64,000 nucleotides of DNA from Sipunculus nudus. Taxonomy: Eukaryota > Annelida > Sipuncula > Golfingiida > Sipunculidae. Positions 36,445 through 48,522 of this stretch are shown piece after piece. Where the stretch lies: contig CM049320.1 of NCBI GenBank assembly GCA_026874595.1, positions 10,049,464 to 10,113,463 of the forward strand. The letters are read 5' to 3'. The notes beneath the pieces are model-generated. The model worked only from the letters and a program-made list of their open reading frames with translations, ran no database searches and was not told the origin of the DNA. Each line of letters opens with the position of its first letter. Positions within the stretch are counted from its first letter, which is position 1. Made by a program: the position numbers and the translations under genes.

Positions 36445-36965
36445 AAGAGCTGTTATATGGTGTTCCGCAGAGCTCTATTCTCGGGACTAAGGTATTTAAG
36501 TGTTATAGTTGATTTAGTTGATTGGATTATTTATATAATGAGAGGCAGGCCATCGGTCGTGTCCAAGCATGTATGGCGGATATTAAAACTTGGATGAGAT
36601 GTTACTCTTTCAAGCTTTTTGAAGATAAAACTGAAATAAGTTTTATTTCAAGGAAATCTTTATCAAGCACTTCAGTAACAGTTGGGGGACCAAGGGATTA
36701 TTACAACAGCATCATTTTTTCGAACCCTTGGCGTTAATTTAGACGCCTCTGCTTTGATTGAAAGCAAGTAAACAGGATATATAAAGGTTCATTCTATATG
36801 CTAAGAAAGATTTCTAGAACATGTCGTCATTTGTCTGTAGGTGCGGCAAAGACTCTAGTGCATAGTATAGTATCCAGCAAGTTGGATTACTGTAACAATG
36901 TGTTGTATGGTGTACCTGTTATCAATTGGCTGGGGTTCAGAGTGTTTTTAATTGCGCTGCCAATG
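36445..36965 (+). pseudogene. Degenerate LINE reverse-transcriptase C-terminal part
   Basis: Plus-strand frames give YGVPQSSILG (about 36459), ACMADIKTWMRCYSFKLFED then KTEISFISRKS (36567-36665), and after a frame change MLRKISRTCRHLSVGAAK, TLVHSIVSSKLDYCNNVLYG (36798-36910). These are the GVPQGSVLGP, DIKxWMxxNxLKLNxDKTE and thumb-region blocks of a LINE reverse transcriptase. The catalytic YADD block between them is missing. It is a different part from that best kept in the 8.8-9.8 kb relic. Confidence 0.75.
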
Positions 36966-37381
36966 TGGTGGCAAAAGTAAATAGATGGGGACATACTACA
37001 GATACATAAGATGACATTTGATATGACTCGCCCCACGGGCTCAAATGGTTCACCTCCTTGATTAGATTCTTGATTAAATGGTTGTTTGAGGGGTTAACTT
37101 CACACGTACTCTCCAGACAGATGTTCACAGGTTATGTTGCATAATAAACACAGGACACGCTTTAAACATAGTCTTTGATTCTAGTACATCATGTATAGTA
37201 AAACTGTGAATGGTATTAGTAAATTTGTGAATGGTATTATGTTAAAGTTATGTTATAAAATTCATAATACAATAAGTACGGAAAACAGGGTAGATTTGTT
37301 TTATAGTTATTTTGAAGTATGAATCTGTGTTTTGCTGGCCTTCTGTAGCCTCTCTGTTTATTGTGACACGTTTACGTGATC

Positions 37382-37385
<4 letters not shown>

Positions 37386-37434
<49 letters not shown>
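37386..37434. repeat. (TA)n microsatellite
   Basis: About 24 TA units. Confidence 0.97.
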
Positions 37435-37437
<3 letters not shown>

Positions 37438-37443
37438 TTAGTT

Positions 37444-37575
37444 CTGTGCCAATTAATCGATTATGTTGAAGATTGTTGTTTTTTTTATAGTCGTTGTTTT
37501 TCATAATCGATTTTCAGAATCGTTTTTCAGAACTGCATTTTTTTTATAATCGATCATAAACGATTATGTATGCAC
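37444..37575. mobile_element. hAT-like element end, fragment 1
   Basis: Starts TGTGCCAATTAATCGATTAT and is dense in ATCGATTA words (TAATCGATTTTCAGAATCG, ATAATCGATCATAAACGATT). The terminal string matches the reverse complement of fragments ending at 46465 (AATTAATGGCACACCACTAA) and 59650. Short ends of the type TAGTGGTGTGCCA suggest a hAT-type family; no transposase is present. Confidence 0.4.
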
Positions 37576-38090
37576 TTCCAAAGAAGTCATATCAAATATT
37601 GGTATTTTGTCAGAGATATGAAGGAGAGGGCACAGTAGAGTGAACAGCATTAAAACTTAACCTTGTGCTCGGAAAAATTGATCAGTCATAGATCAGAGGT
37701 CGAAAGTAAATATTGAAGGTCGTAGTGTCGTAAAAGAACATTTCCTCTAATAAAGCTTCAGAATCGATATCGTATTAAAGTTAAGCTAAAAGGTGGACAT
37801 CGTTTGACATTCAAACACTTGTTGTTTCATGTTCATATTCTTGTCTGTTTCTATAATTTCTCTTATTAATGTATAAATGAAATGGAAATGCTGACGCATA
37901 AAATAAAACCATGCAAAGTTTTTCTTATAATATAGACCAATAAAAACAATGTAAAGAATCGTTATATTATATTGTATTACATATATTATATTATTATTAA
38001 TTTTTTATATAAAATCATATAACATTTTAAGGAACAAACCAAATTAGTCGAGGAAATAAATTTTATACCCATCAACACATATTGGGGCCT
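37576..38090. other. Intergenic DNA, nothing recognised
   Basis: AT-rich with no ORF of note or visible transposon ends. Confidence 0.45.
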
Positions 38091-38092
38091 GG

Positions 38093-38330
38093 ACAGTCGA
38101 GGGGGGAACGCTCGGCTCTCTCCCCCTGGCGACATGGGATCGATCCCCGGTGTGTCAATGAAAAATGGTTGTAGTTGCTCGTCCAAGACCGGTGATTTTC
38201 TCCGGGTACCCCGTTGTCCTCCACCCCTAAAGTCTACCGAACGCCATCATCTGAGCCGTGGGGAGTGCGTTGATTAGTTATAATAACTATTTGTACAATT
38301 CATGTAAATTAAATAAGTTTATATTATATA
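38093..38330 (+). repeat. tRNA-derived SINE, copy 2
   Basis: Head CAGTCGAGGGGGGAACGCTC with a B-box-like GGATCGATCCCCGG, body GGTGATTTTCTCCGGGTACC and GTTGTCCTCC, tail TTGATTAGTTATAATAACTA to TTAAATAAGTTT. It is the same architecture and wording as 9975-10205 but diverged, so the two are old insertions of one family. Confidence 0.7.
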
Positions 38331-39030
38331 AACTATGCAAATTCTATTTTTTTTTAACTCATTATTACCAATTTGCATAGTTAAAGTTATTTTATGTTTA
38401 AATACCATTGGTCCCCTTAAGGCGATTGGCTTCTAGTAAGTGTCTCGTTAAACTTAGCGATCAAATGATATTTAGCTATCATAACGACTTCGGTTACCGT
38501 AAATGACTATTTAAAGTGCTCAAGGTTGCTATTTCTTATTCAGGCATTGGAAGTTTGACGGAAAATCGGAAACCATTTTTTTTTAACAAACATTTTCAAT
38601 GATTTACATGCAACTTGGAACATGAGTAGGAAATGTACACATGCATCCAAAGTGCATTCGAGGCGAGGGTTTTACCACCTCTAGAATTAAGGAACCAGAT
38701 GGGCAAAAAATATATACAATAAAATGGTTAGATTTTAAACACATTTTCATACCAAGGATAGAGGGAAACTCGCCCTTTCCCCATTTTCGTTATGCTGTTC
38801 CTTGGTATAAATTAGTATTGTAAATGCAGTAACTGCAAGGACTCCTGAGAATTACTTGGTCAAAGCAATGCAAGCTGGGGGAGGGGAGGGGGCACTTTTA
38901 TCATTTATCAAATCAATTATATCTAAAAATGTTAAGAACGATCGCATTTTTAAGCTTATAGGGGGCGGAACCCTCTGCGGAAAATACTTCTACCTTTAGA
39001 GGCTACGTACTTGATAATTATTATGACAAG
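38331..39030. other. Intergenic DNA, nothing recognised
   Basis: A 60-codon frame at 38641-38823 has no recognisable motif, and a GGGGGAGGGGAGGGGGC stretch lies at 38878. Otherwise plain AT-rich DNA. Confidence 0.45.
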
Positions 39031-39037
39031 CGGAGCC

Positions 39038-39823
39038 CTACAGTGATCACCGTGTCAGTCCGTCCCTTCCGTCTTTCCGTCCTTCCGTCCTTCCGTCAGT
39101 GACATTTTCTTTCGCGCGCGACAACTCAACAACAACATATTTTAGTTTTCCCAAATTCCGTGGATGATTGGTACATACAAGGGCTCCAGACCTATTGAAA
39201 AACAGACCTATCGGAATTCCAATATGGCCGCCACAGCCTAATAACTGATTTTCTTTTGCGCGCAATAACTCAACAACAACATACTTCAGCTTTCCCAAAT
39301 TCACAGGGATGATTGGTACGTACAAGTGCTCCACACTTATTGAAATATCGATCTGTCAGAATTGCAATATGGTTGCCACAGCCCAATCGCTGATTTTTTT
39401 TTTCGCGCACAATATCTCAACAGTAACATAATTTAGCTTTCCCTAATTCACAGCATAAGCATTGATTTTCTTTCGCACCTGATATCTCAACAAAAGCATG
39501 CTTGATCTTTCTCAAATTCTTTCTCAGGGATCATTGGTGCCTATTTTTGGGCTTTGACCTATTGAAATACAGACTTGCTCAAAATCAAAAATGGGCAACA
39601 GAGTACGATCGGTGATTTCTATCGCACACATTATTTCAGACATATCGTCTTTAATATTATATTTTTTTAACAAGTAGTATTTTTGCCTCAAGCATATAGA
39701 TAAAAAACTAATTCTGTTTGTCATATTTTTCAACTTAAACAGAACTTTTCACCCATATGTAAACTAGTCCAGCACTACCAGAAATGTGGGTCCCTCTGAG
39801 GACCAAGGTCCGATCACATCTAG
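39038..39823 (+). mobile_element. Non-autonomous element with GTCCGTC head, copy B
   Basis: The 5' end is CTACAGTGATCACC followed by CCGTC/CTTCCGTC units; the 3' end is GGTCCGATCACATCTAG, so the ends form an imperfect inverted pair (CTACAGTGATC / CTAGATGTGATC). The interior has tandem units starting GATTTTCTTT.CGCGC at 39101, 39247, 39392, 39464 and 39614, that is periods of 146, 145, 72 (truncated unit) and 150, each carrying AACTCAACAACAACATA, TTTCCCAAATTC and GGATGATTGGTAC. A 95-codon frame at 39047-39334 is a by-product of the repeat. Confidence 0.7.
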
Positions 39824-39829
39824 TTTTAG

Positions 39830-40350
39830 TTGAGACCATGAGTGATGCAGCTTATTTACAGTTTAGTTGCATTTCACTCGAGACAAAAAGGTCAAGAACA
39901 TTGTTGAGAAGGGGACATTGTTGATGCGTATTTTTAAGCCACTGCAACTTTGTATGTGGCTAAAACATTTTCTGCGGCCTTAGTGTCATTTTCTGGGCAT
40001 TGGGGCCTTTTTTCAAGGTTTTCTCGTTACTCCTTCTGGGCTGGGCCCTCATTTTCCAATTTTCTTTATCCGCTCTTGAGAAGGGTGTGAGTTTACATTT
40101 AAGTCTCTTTTTTGTATATTCACCTTAAATCAATATCTGAATATGTGTTCCAAGCGCGCGTTTTCAAGATTTGGACCGTCCTTGATGTCAAGGAGACGCA
40201 TACTTCACTTTATTTACTGAGATCATGAGTTGCACTGAGTATTCAAAGTAGTTACGTATATTTGACTCTCGACAATGGTCAAGAACATTTGTAAGCATAA
40301 GGCGGCGTAAATACCCACACAATCTACCTGCAAAGAGTGACGACGTAAGG
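39830..40350. other. Upstream region of the SLC22 relic
   Basis: No gene, TATA box or CpG-rich core was recognised directly upstream of 40351. Confidence 0.4.
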
Positions 40351-40904
40351 ATGAAGCTCGATGATGTTCTGGGTGTAATTGGAGGATTTGGAAGATACCA
40401 GCAAATGTTTTTTCCTGTTATGATTAATAGGAATTGGCACAGCCATAACTGACATGAGCATTGTATTTTTGATGGCCGTCCCTGATCACTGGTGTTTTAT
40501 TCCTGGGCTTGACGGGCTGAACCTGTCACTGTCTGAGAAGAAGTTGTACAGCATCCCAAGAGAGGTTAATAACCGAGAGCTTGTTTACAGCACCTGTGTT
40601 ATGTATGACAGAAATTACTCCTTGACGGAGACAGATATAAGAGAATCAATCGGATCGGTGGTTAATGGTAGTTCCCTCATCGGAAACAATCTCTCAATCT
40701 GCTTGTCAGCACGGATGGATCTATGACACATCCCTCTACACGTCAACACTTGTAACTCAGGTATGTACTTGTCTTGTTATATACGACAATGCTCCTTCAC
40801 CTTGGTGATATGTCAGAATATATAAATAAACATCGGTACATAGCATTGTAGTACTCTGACACTTTGCGCATGAACCAGCTCTTGATCAAGGGGCCAATGC
40901 CTAT

Positions 40905-41090
40905 ACCTACTAGAAAATTACCTGTGCCTTTTATAACGAATTATCAATCTGCATTCTAAGTAATCGGTAATGCAAGCCCACACAATGTGTTTGCATTCAC
41001 TTATTGCGTGGATTATGTTGTAAACAAATACACACTGAAACACGCACACGAACGTGGATGAATGCATGACCTCCTGGCGGAAGCATTAAA
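40905..41090. repeat. Dispersed repeat family R1, copy 2
   Basis: Lies in intron 1 of the SLC22 relic. AATCTGCATTCTAA, GTGTTTGCATTCACTTA, GCGTGGATTATGTTGTAAAC, ACACACTGAAACACGC and GGATGAATGCATGACCTCCT follow the same order as copy 1 at 4.2-4.6 kb, with the middle shortened. Confidence 0.5.
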
Positions 41091-42603
41091 TATTTATTTG
41101 CAGGTGGAGGAGTATGATCTGTACTCCCTTAATTTAGAGCTTGGCGGTAACCTTATCGTTGTGCACGAAATATCAGCGAGACCGTTCTTTGAAAAGGTGC
41201 ACATATAAGATGTGAATAGAAGAGATAATAACGCTTATAATACAATAAGTATACACCAAACATTTTTCTTTCTTGTTTTAAGGATTTGGAATCACAGAAA
41301 CTGAACTACGGAGATTCCACTTATATTCAGAACTCGCGGCCCTTATGGTCACATTTCTGGACCATACTCTAGATGGTATGTGGCAAACTTCACTGTTTAC
41401 ATTCATTGCAGTTTGACTTAGTGTGCGACAAAAAATGGCTACAGGCGGTTGGCAAATCTGTGTTATTCGCTGGGTTGATGGTCGGCGTCATACTTTTTGG
41501 AACTATCTCCGATATGTCACAGTGCGACTCTTTCTGCTTTATTATTGGTTATTTTTATGTATATATTATAGAGTGTGATTATGAAAGGTCCTCAGGTAAA
41601 ATAGATACAATAATAATTGACAACTAAACTGAGTAAGTAAACAAAAAGAATAAGATACAACATTGAGCGCGCAGCATGTCCCGATTCCTCAAAGAGTGAA
41701 AAAGCCATAAGCTTTGATGATATTCAATACAGGGAAATATGGGAGTAAGGAACCTGACAGGGAATATTTAAGGATAGTTACCTGTCATTTGGTTGTATAT
41801 TGATTGTAGTGTCGGTATGAAATTCGCAAAAGAGAGTCTGGTGAACCTGTAATGTATTAATTTATTAATTTGTTTAAACATTTTTTACAGGGTTACTCTT
41901 ACAGAAAAGATTGTCTGATCTGCCACAAGCCCCTGTTAGACAATACAGTTTATCATATCCGCTACACCTCTGCACTATGTTGGTTAACATGTCCGCGTTG
42001 CCTTGAAATACCGTACTCAATAGAATAATCACCCTCTCTGGTCCCGTAGAAATCGTTCATTTTTTTACAATTCAGAGTTACCATATACCTTAAAACGACA
42101 ACGCATAATCACAGGGAAATTTGATTGGTGACATATCGTTGGCCGAAAAACCTTGCATTACATCACTGGGATGATCTGTCATTAAAGTGAGTTATAAAAA
42201 TTTCAAAATATTGTTCTAGGTTCTAAATAGACGAGTGGCGCTCTGTAGGTTAAATACGGTATTTGTTTTTTTTTTCAGGTTTGGTCGTCGGAAATCCCTT
42301 CTCATATCGACGGTGGTGTTCACGCTCATGAATATCGCTCAAGCTTTCGCTCCACATTTCTTGGTCTTTCTTGTGTATCGGTCCCTTGGGGCTATGGGAG
42401 GCATTGGGACGTTTACCACGGCGTTTATCTTAGGTACTTTTTTTCTGCGTGTAATCGTTTACATATGTGAGTTTTTAAGGTAAACATACCAGACCGTTAA
42501 TATAACGTAAATATGAGGCAATTCAATACTCGGTATGAGGTCACTAAGGAACGTTGGTAGTTGCGCGAACGGCCTGTCCGTTGAATGAGGTGAATCCTTG
42601 ATA

Positions 42604-42720
42604 TTTACATATTACCACGTCACAAGGCCACTGAAGCAGGTTGTGATTCCCTCTCATTTACATATTACCACGTCACCAGGCCACTGAAGCAGGTCGGGAT
42701 TCCCTCTCATTTACATATTA
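42604..42720 (+). repeat. 53-bp tandem repeat, about 2.2 copies
   Basis: TTTACATATTACCACGTCAC recurs with spacing 53 at 42604 and 42657, and a third partial copy begins at 42710 (TTTACATATTAGTACGT). Each unit includes AGGCCACTGAAGCAGGT and GATTCCCTCTC. Confidence 0.92.
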
Positions 42721-43623
42721 GTACGTTACGTATTAAGTCAAGGATGATGATGCCTGCCTGGTCCACGCTTTTAAGTGTTCTACTTGACCGTTCCACTCAG
42801 GCTCTTATTATATTTAGTTATAAAGAATAATAAGAATATGAGTGTAAGCGGCAAAGGAGAAATATTGTTAAGTCGTCTTAAGCAATTATTGAGTTGGTGT
42901 GGTATCGTTTAGGTGGATAGGTAGTCAAAAAAGAGAATTAAATTAATTAACGTATTCGGTGAGAATGTTGGTTAGGCAGGGGATGGAGCAGTGAGTCTTG
43001 AAATATAGCCCACCACGTGAATCAATAGTGTTTAGCGCCTGTGCCATGTATGTGAGATACCTGCCCCCTCGGAGTAATAGACCTGATTAAAATCTGGAAC
43101 TAACCCTGAAAGGATCTTACCAGTATAATGTTTCGGGTATAGAGTAAATACGACATAAGTTTGATCTTTGAAGTAAAAATTTCATTCAGCTGACATTTTA
43201 TGGAGTATTTATTAGGAGTGTGCGACATTAATAGGAGTATTTGGTGTCTAGGAAACAAACGCGATATAAACCGGTAATGGTACAACCAAACACATTGAAA
43301 GGACCACTTTCCCTTAATCGGGTTCAAGTGCTTCATTGTTTGGACGTATCTGCCTCATTTTATGTTAATCGGGGCCTGCTTTAATACAGGTTTGAACAGG
43401 CATTATTCACTATGTTGCAGTATTTTTGTTTCAGTGCTTGATATAACCACCGCCTCCTACCGAGCTGATGTTGGCATTGGGGTTGAGTACTTCTGGGCTA
43501 AAGGCTACGTAACCTTGGCCGGTATCGCTTTCTTCATCAGGGATCATTTTTATCTGCAACTGGCCGTGTCCCTTCCATTGATTTGCTTTTTCTTCTTTTT
43601 TTGGTAAGGCCACACTGCAAAAG

Positions 43624-43733
<110 letters not shown>

Positions 43734-43749
43734 GCGTGTATACTTTTAG

Positions 43750-43975
43750 AGTGTGGTGGCGTAATGGTTAGTTGGCTGTATGCGTGACTGCCAGGTTGTG
43801 GGTTCACGTTCCGTTTTTACCTCCTTCCCCGTTAAGACTCCTGGCCAAACTCTTAAGCACAAGGCGAGCCCTCTCCACCCAGAAGTGAAGTTGCTACCTT
43901 GTCTTTGGACATTCAGTTGGATATGTTCAAGCATGCCTAGCTGACAGTCCATAAATCAAATGTCCGTCCCAGGAA
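43750..43975 (+). repeat. tRNA-headed SINE-like repeat (third family)
   Basis: GTGGTGGCGTAATGGTTAG with GGCTGTATGCGTGACTGCC and GTGGGTTCACGTTCC gives A-box- and B-box-like segments at tRNA spacing. The body (TTAAGACTCCTGGCCAAACT, AAGTTGCTACCTTGTCTTTG) continues to about 43975. No second copy is in the window. An intact tRNA gene is excluded because there is no closing acceptor stem. Confidence 0.5.
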
Positions 43976-44157
43976 ATGTTTATGTCTACTTAACGGCTTA
44001 TTGGTATACGAGAAATATTTCCATACAGGAAAAAAAAATTGCTGAACACGGTCATAATAATCAATCATTCTTTTATGTTCTCTTCTCACATCTTAAGACA
44101 ACTGCAGGAAGATCAGTGTGACAGCAATATCTTTTAAAGAATGGCAGTTTGCCATGT

Positions 44158-44160
<3 letters not shown>

Positions 44161-44222
<62 letters not shown>
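44161..44222. repeat. (TA)n microsatellite
   Basis: About 31 uninterrupted TA units. Confidence 0.97.
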
Positions 44223-44229
<7 letters not shown>

Positions 44230-44655
44230 ATGAAATATCGCAATACGTATCGCAATAAGTTAACACATGCAATTGCAATACGAAATTTGTAGGCAACACC
44301 CAAGCCCTATAAAGAGGCAACTGCATTTTTCATTGTGATCTAACATACGGCATGAAGTAATTGTCTTCATTTTATACGTGCCCTTTATGGTAATGACAGA
44401 TACTGGATACCTTCAATTCATGTCATGTCACTACATTATGTCTGAGTGACTTTCTGTGCTGTAAATGCGCGCCTCATCATAAATATGCGCCCAGGTTGAG
44501 AATTTTCTGCGTCCGTCCTGATCTCTTTATATGTTATATGTATATTAAATGATATAAACAGGCGAGCGTCAGGCGAGAATTATAAATGTCGATAACCAGA
44601 TATGAACATAATATGTGAATCAACAACTTCTATATCAACTATCAACTACAGTCTA

Positions 44656-44885
44656 AAAAAGGGTTACATGTAAAAACCTTACGGGTTCTTTAGGGTGCAG
44701 CCAGTGGGGAATCCTTAGAGGTTCCAGGTAAGACCCTCTGGTCAGGGTTCTTGATGGAGCCATCTCTATGGGTCCTATTGGGTACCATTTGGGCTCAATA
44801 AGTAACCCTGATAATGGGTCCTTCTAATCTATAAGGTTCTTCATGGAGCAATTTGTTCATGAAAGGGTTTTTCATCATCTATAGG
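44656..44885. repeat. GGTTCTT-type interspersed repeat, copy 1
   Basis: Dense in AGGGTTAC, GGGTTCTTTAGGGTGCAGCC, AGGTTCCAGGTAAGACCC, AGGGTTCTTGATGGAGCC, AGGTTCTTCATGGAGCA and AAAGGGTTTTTCAT words. A related fragment is at 61265-61335. The ends may be imperfectly inverted (AAAGGGTT... / ...AAAGGGTTTTTC), as in MITE families with this wording. Confidence 0.45.
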
Positions 44886-44890
44886 AAAAT

Positions 44891-44898
<8 letters not shown>

Positions 44899-44944
<46 letters not shown>
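44899..44944. repeat. (TA)n microsatellite
   Basis: About 22 TA units, within the intron where the TM6-TM7 loop exons of the SLC22 relic would be expected. Confidence 0.97.
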
Positions 44945-44946
<2 letters not shown>

Positions 44947-45479
44947 TTTTCAACAAATGTTACATGAATGTATTTTTACTGGTTTTACTTGTGCTTTGTG
45001 GGCACAAGCCCTGTGTCACAAGATCTTATAAAAAATGTATTATTTGGCTGAAGTTTGCATTTACTACCAAAATTTGTTATTAAGCTGGCCATATTAAATT
45101 GTGGTATTCTATTGTCTTTACCACGAGCCTGTGTCACCTGGCCTATAAAACGTAATGACACTTTAACGGTTTTCTTTATCAACATAATATTTCGAAATAT
45201 GCAATGACATGCAGACTTGCACATCGTTTTATAAACCACAGATTGGTCAACAGTATGGTGTATTACGGCCTGTCACTGAACTCATCAGAATTAGCTAGAA
45301 TTCCTTCCTCAACTTCTTTATCTCCGGAGCTGTCGAAATACCTGCCTACGTCATAAGTCACGTGACTATAAAGTATACTGGACAGAGATGGCCACTTTGC
45401 GTTTTGTTGGTTCTGGCAGCTAGGGGTTTCTCTCCTGGCTACTCTGGCTGTTCCACAAGGTAGTTTCGTCTTTTGTTTG

Positions 45480-46330
45480 TTTTACTTTTCCTGTTTTTTT
45501 TTCATTGGTAAATCCAACTAAGTAACTACATTAACAGAGCACTGGGCATATTTTGCCTAAACTCACATGATGTTAATTCTGGATGTACGATGCCTTTTCA
45601 TAAATGCCAAATATGACAGTTTCCTGTGCATGCTACATAGTGGATTATAAAACTGACATTGCAACCTCAGGGGGCAAAGAATGTTGCCAAGGAGTATCGA
45701 ATGTTGCCGGAGCAACTAACTTTAATTTATTGGTATGTAAATTGAACATATAGAAAGTGATATTGAAATAAAAAAGGCCCATTGTTTACCGTTGGACCTG
45801 TTTTGGTTGGATATCTGTTTGAAATTGCAATATAAAAATCCGCAAACATTTTGTAAGTATATATATACTGAAGTTTCTTCAGCTGAAATTTGTCATTTAC
45901 TAAAAAAATAGACATCAGTATTGATATTCATTGTGAAAAAAGACAGCCATGGATCCCATGTACACTAAAGTGCTTGCTATATTTAATATTGCAAAGTCTA
46001 ACCTGTTAATAAACGACTTGAAAAAAAAACTGCATTTACAGTCGGCTTACTTCGGGTGTACACATATAACGCTACGTCTGCTACAAATTCATGGTCCCAT
46101 GATCGGGGAAAATTTCACAGTGTTGTCACATCTGACTCCACAGGACTAAGCTGGGCCAGGTCCTGGTATACGTTAAAATCTTGGCGATTCTCTTCATAAA
46201 ATGGCTGTTGTTTAGCACAGATATAACGGTGCTAGCGCTCCACTTGGAAACCGTTCCGATTTAACACAACACAGACCCAAACAGCAGAGTTCTTTCTCTT
46301 AAACAATCCGGCAAAGAATATTTTTTCTGG
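45480..46330. other. SLC22 relic intron, nothing recognised
   Basis: Short frames at 45727-45915 and 45949-46149 have no SLC22-like or other recognisable motif. I searched this stretch for the missing loop exons and did not find them. Confidence 0.5.
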
Positions 46331-46334
46331 ATAA

Positions 46335-46468
46335 AATGACTTTTTTTAAATCTGCATACTTAATCGTCTGTAATCGATTATGCAAAAATGCAATGGATTT
46401 AATAGATTATAAAAGAAAACGACCAATCGTTGATATTACCAATTAATGGCACACCACTAATTAGTATA
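46335..46468. mobile_element. hAT-like element end, fragment 2
   Basis: TTAATCGTCTGTAATCGATT, GATTATAAAAGAAAACGACC and terminal AATTAATGGCACACCACTAA. It shares wording with the fragment at 59490-59655 (GTTATCGATTATGCAAATAG, GAAAGCGACCAACCATCG, GTGGCATACCACTAAC). Confidence 0.4.
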
Positions 46469-46978
46469 TTTAATAGTTAATGAGTATTTGCTGTTTAGAT
46501 CCCCTTGGACGAGGAATGATACTATATCTAATAAGAGCAAAAATGTCACAGAGGGCGCTTTGTGTCTGGTCCTGCTAATCTCACTCCGTTTATATTGACG
46601 CATTGGAAGGAATGGCCGGGTTAGGTGTGTTTTTAATTGGCCTGATTTTACAGAGGCAGGACTGGGGGGGGGGGGGGGGTCAATGTTTTAAGACATGTTA
46701 AGACACATGTTATATCATGGAGCAAAATCTATAATGTGTTTGGAGTTTAGACATTTAATTTGGGTTGATTTGTTCATAATTTTAATGATAAGAATTGACC
46801 TTGTCTCTACAGAGTTGGCTTGGATAAGTTCCTAGGTAAGTTCTGCATAACCGCGGCCTTCGCCGTAATGTTTCTGTTTTCTGGTGAGGTCCTCCCGACC
46901 GTCGTCCAGGTCGGGCTCAGCACGGGGTTAGTCTGCTCCCGGGTCGGAGGAATAGCGTCACCATACATCGCGCTGCTT

Positions 46979-48140
46979 GTGAGTGTTTTAGGTTAGAGGG
47001 ACGTATTTCCAGGCCATATATTATCATATAAGGTGCGCACGCTGGGGGCACTGGAAAAAATTTATTTTTTTTTCTGTTGAGTGTTTTGCATCATGTGGTA
47101 CCTCAAACTCAAGCTCAACTCCTTCACTCTTAATTTGTTCAATAATATCGTAGCTTCTAAAACTGGCCACCAGATGTCGCCACCTGCCAAGCATTTTCAC
47201 AGAAACACAACTCCTCGACCATAAACAAAAAAGGCCAACACTACTATCGTTTAATTGATTAAATACATTCTGTTACCCACCTGCTAGAGATATTGTTCAC
47301 CCCTAAATAATTTTTTGCCTGAAATCTTTTGAAGCCCTGCACTATTCACTGCACAGGAGATTCTAACCTTAAAGGCCGCCGTATACGGTGCGACCTTTCG
47401 CGCGGCATGTCGTAGAATTCGCTTGTACACACAGCGACATGTACGGCAAAATATGCATCCGACATAACTTCCAGGATACCATCAATAATCTGCCTTTTAA
47501 CTTTATATTGATGATTATATGTGCATGTGAGGAAAACTGTATGCTGCCTAGGACATACCCGGTCTCGTTTCTATTTAATAATTTAGATCTCTAATAAAAA
47601 TAGGCATGGATATTTCGAAATAACTCCATAACTTGTGCCATGCTGACCGCTTAACACTTGGCACACTGTGAAACCACGGAAGATCAAATGATCACAGGAT
47701 AACATGATCAATCATTTTATTCTTTGACTGATTCCCCAACAGTGGGCCTGTTCCTTCTTCCTTGCCGCGCGACTCAAGGAAACTTAACAAACGTAACGAC
47801 TTAACCCCTTTGAAGGCGCGACGTGTCGCAGAACAAGTCCCTGTCTTACAGTTATTGACAAATGTTTTTTTGGAGGGTGGATTTTCTTTAGCCATGCCGG
47901 GTGCAAAATCGATTACAATTTCTTTTTCTTATTTATGCCATAGCGCTTTGTCTCCAATACCGCTCATTTTCTTAAACTAAGGGATTCGCACCTTATATAT
48001 TTCTTTGTGTATGGTGGCTAGAATAAACCGTTTAGTATTTCTTATTGTTAAAGATTTAAACCCATAAGCAAAAATATATCTTTTAGTGTGTAATATACGG
48101 AACTAAAGGAACTAAGCACAATGAGTAGTACGCTCCTCAT
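46979..48140. other. SLC22 relic last intron, nothing else recognised
   Basis: Frames at 47388-47594 and 47692-47980 lie on both strands and have no family signature. No SLC22-like exon was found here. Confidence 0.45.
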
Positions 48141-48522
48141 GCGGCGGTTATACACTGCAGTCTTCCCATAGCTCCTTTTGTAACCGCTGCTTTATGTAGC
48201 ATGTTATCTGGGTAACACCAACAGGGTGGACACATGGCAAAACAAATTGTAATAAGAACAATGAGAGCGTGGTATCGCATTGAGCATCAAGATCCACATT
48301 TTATACATGCGATACCCACTCTTGTTGGTCAGATAACACAGGTTCTGTCACATCCGACCCACGACAGCAGGTGTGCTGGTGTAGTACCATGCTCTCATTG
48401 GTCTGATTAAATCTTTGCCCCGTGGTCACCAGGTGGCGCCACCTAGACCTTGAGAATCTTGTTATAGAAAGCAGCGGTTAAAACAAAGGAGATCTAGGAA
48501 GACTGCAGTGTAAAACCGCTGC
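48141..48522. mobile_element. Nested-palindrome MITE, copy 1
   Basis: TIRs at 48141-48193 and 48468-48522 share GCGGTTATACACTGCAGTCT, TCC, CCTTT and TAACCGCTGCTTT. Each TIR is itself bounded by the same 10-mer inverted (GCAGCGGTTA...TAACCGCTGC). Further inverted pairs lie inside: GTTATCTG...ACCAACAGGGTG (48203-48228) with its partner at 48317-48337, and TGGTATCGCAT (48270-48280) with ATGCGATACCCAC (48307-48319). No ORF. It sits in the last intron of the SLC22 relic, 47 bp before the last exon. Confidence 0.85.

Noticed and set aside
39047-39334. 95-codon minus-strand ORF with a repeated FNRSGALVCTNHPRNLGKLK-like unit
   Set aside because: The peptide repeat is the 146-bp tandem unit of a non-autonomous element read through. 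No transposase or other enzyme motif is present.
41095-41210. Extra SLC22 exon after a TTATTTGCAG acceptor-like string
   Set aside because: The translation has no SLC22 similarity, and exon 1 joins exon 2 at 41412 exactly in phase and in family order.
43758-43830. tRNA gene
   Set aside because: A- and B-box-like words are present but no acceptor or anticodon stem closes, and the sequence continues as a SINE body. The same holds for 9981-10040, 23068-23130 and 38095-38150.
45949-46149. 66-codon plus-strand ORF starting MDPMYTKVLAIFNIA
   Set aside because: It has no resemblance to the missing SLC22 loop exons or to another family and no splice sites at its borders.
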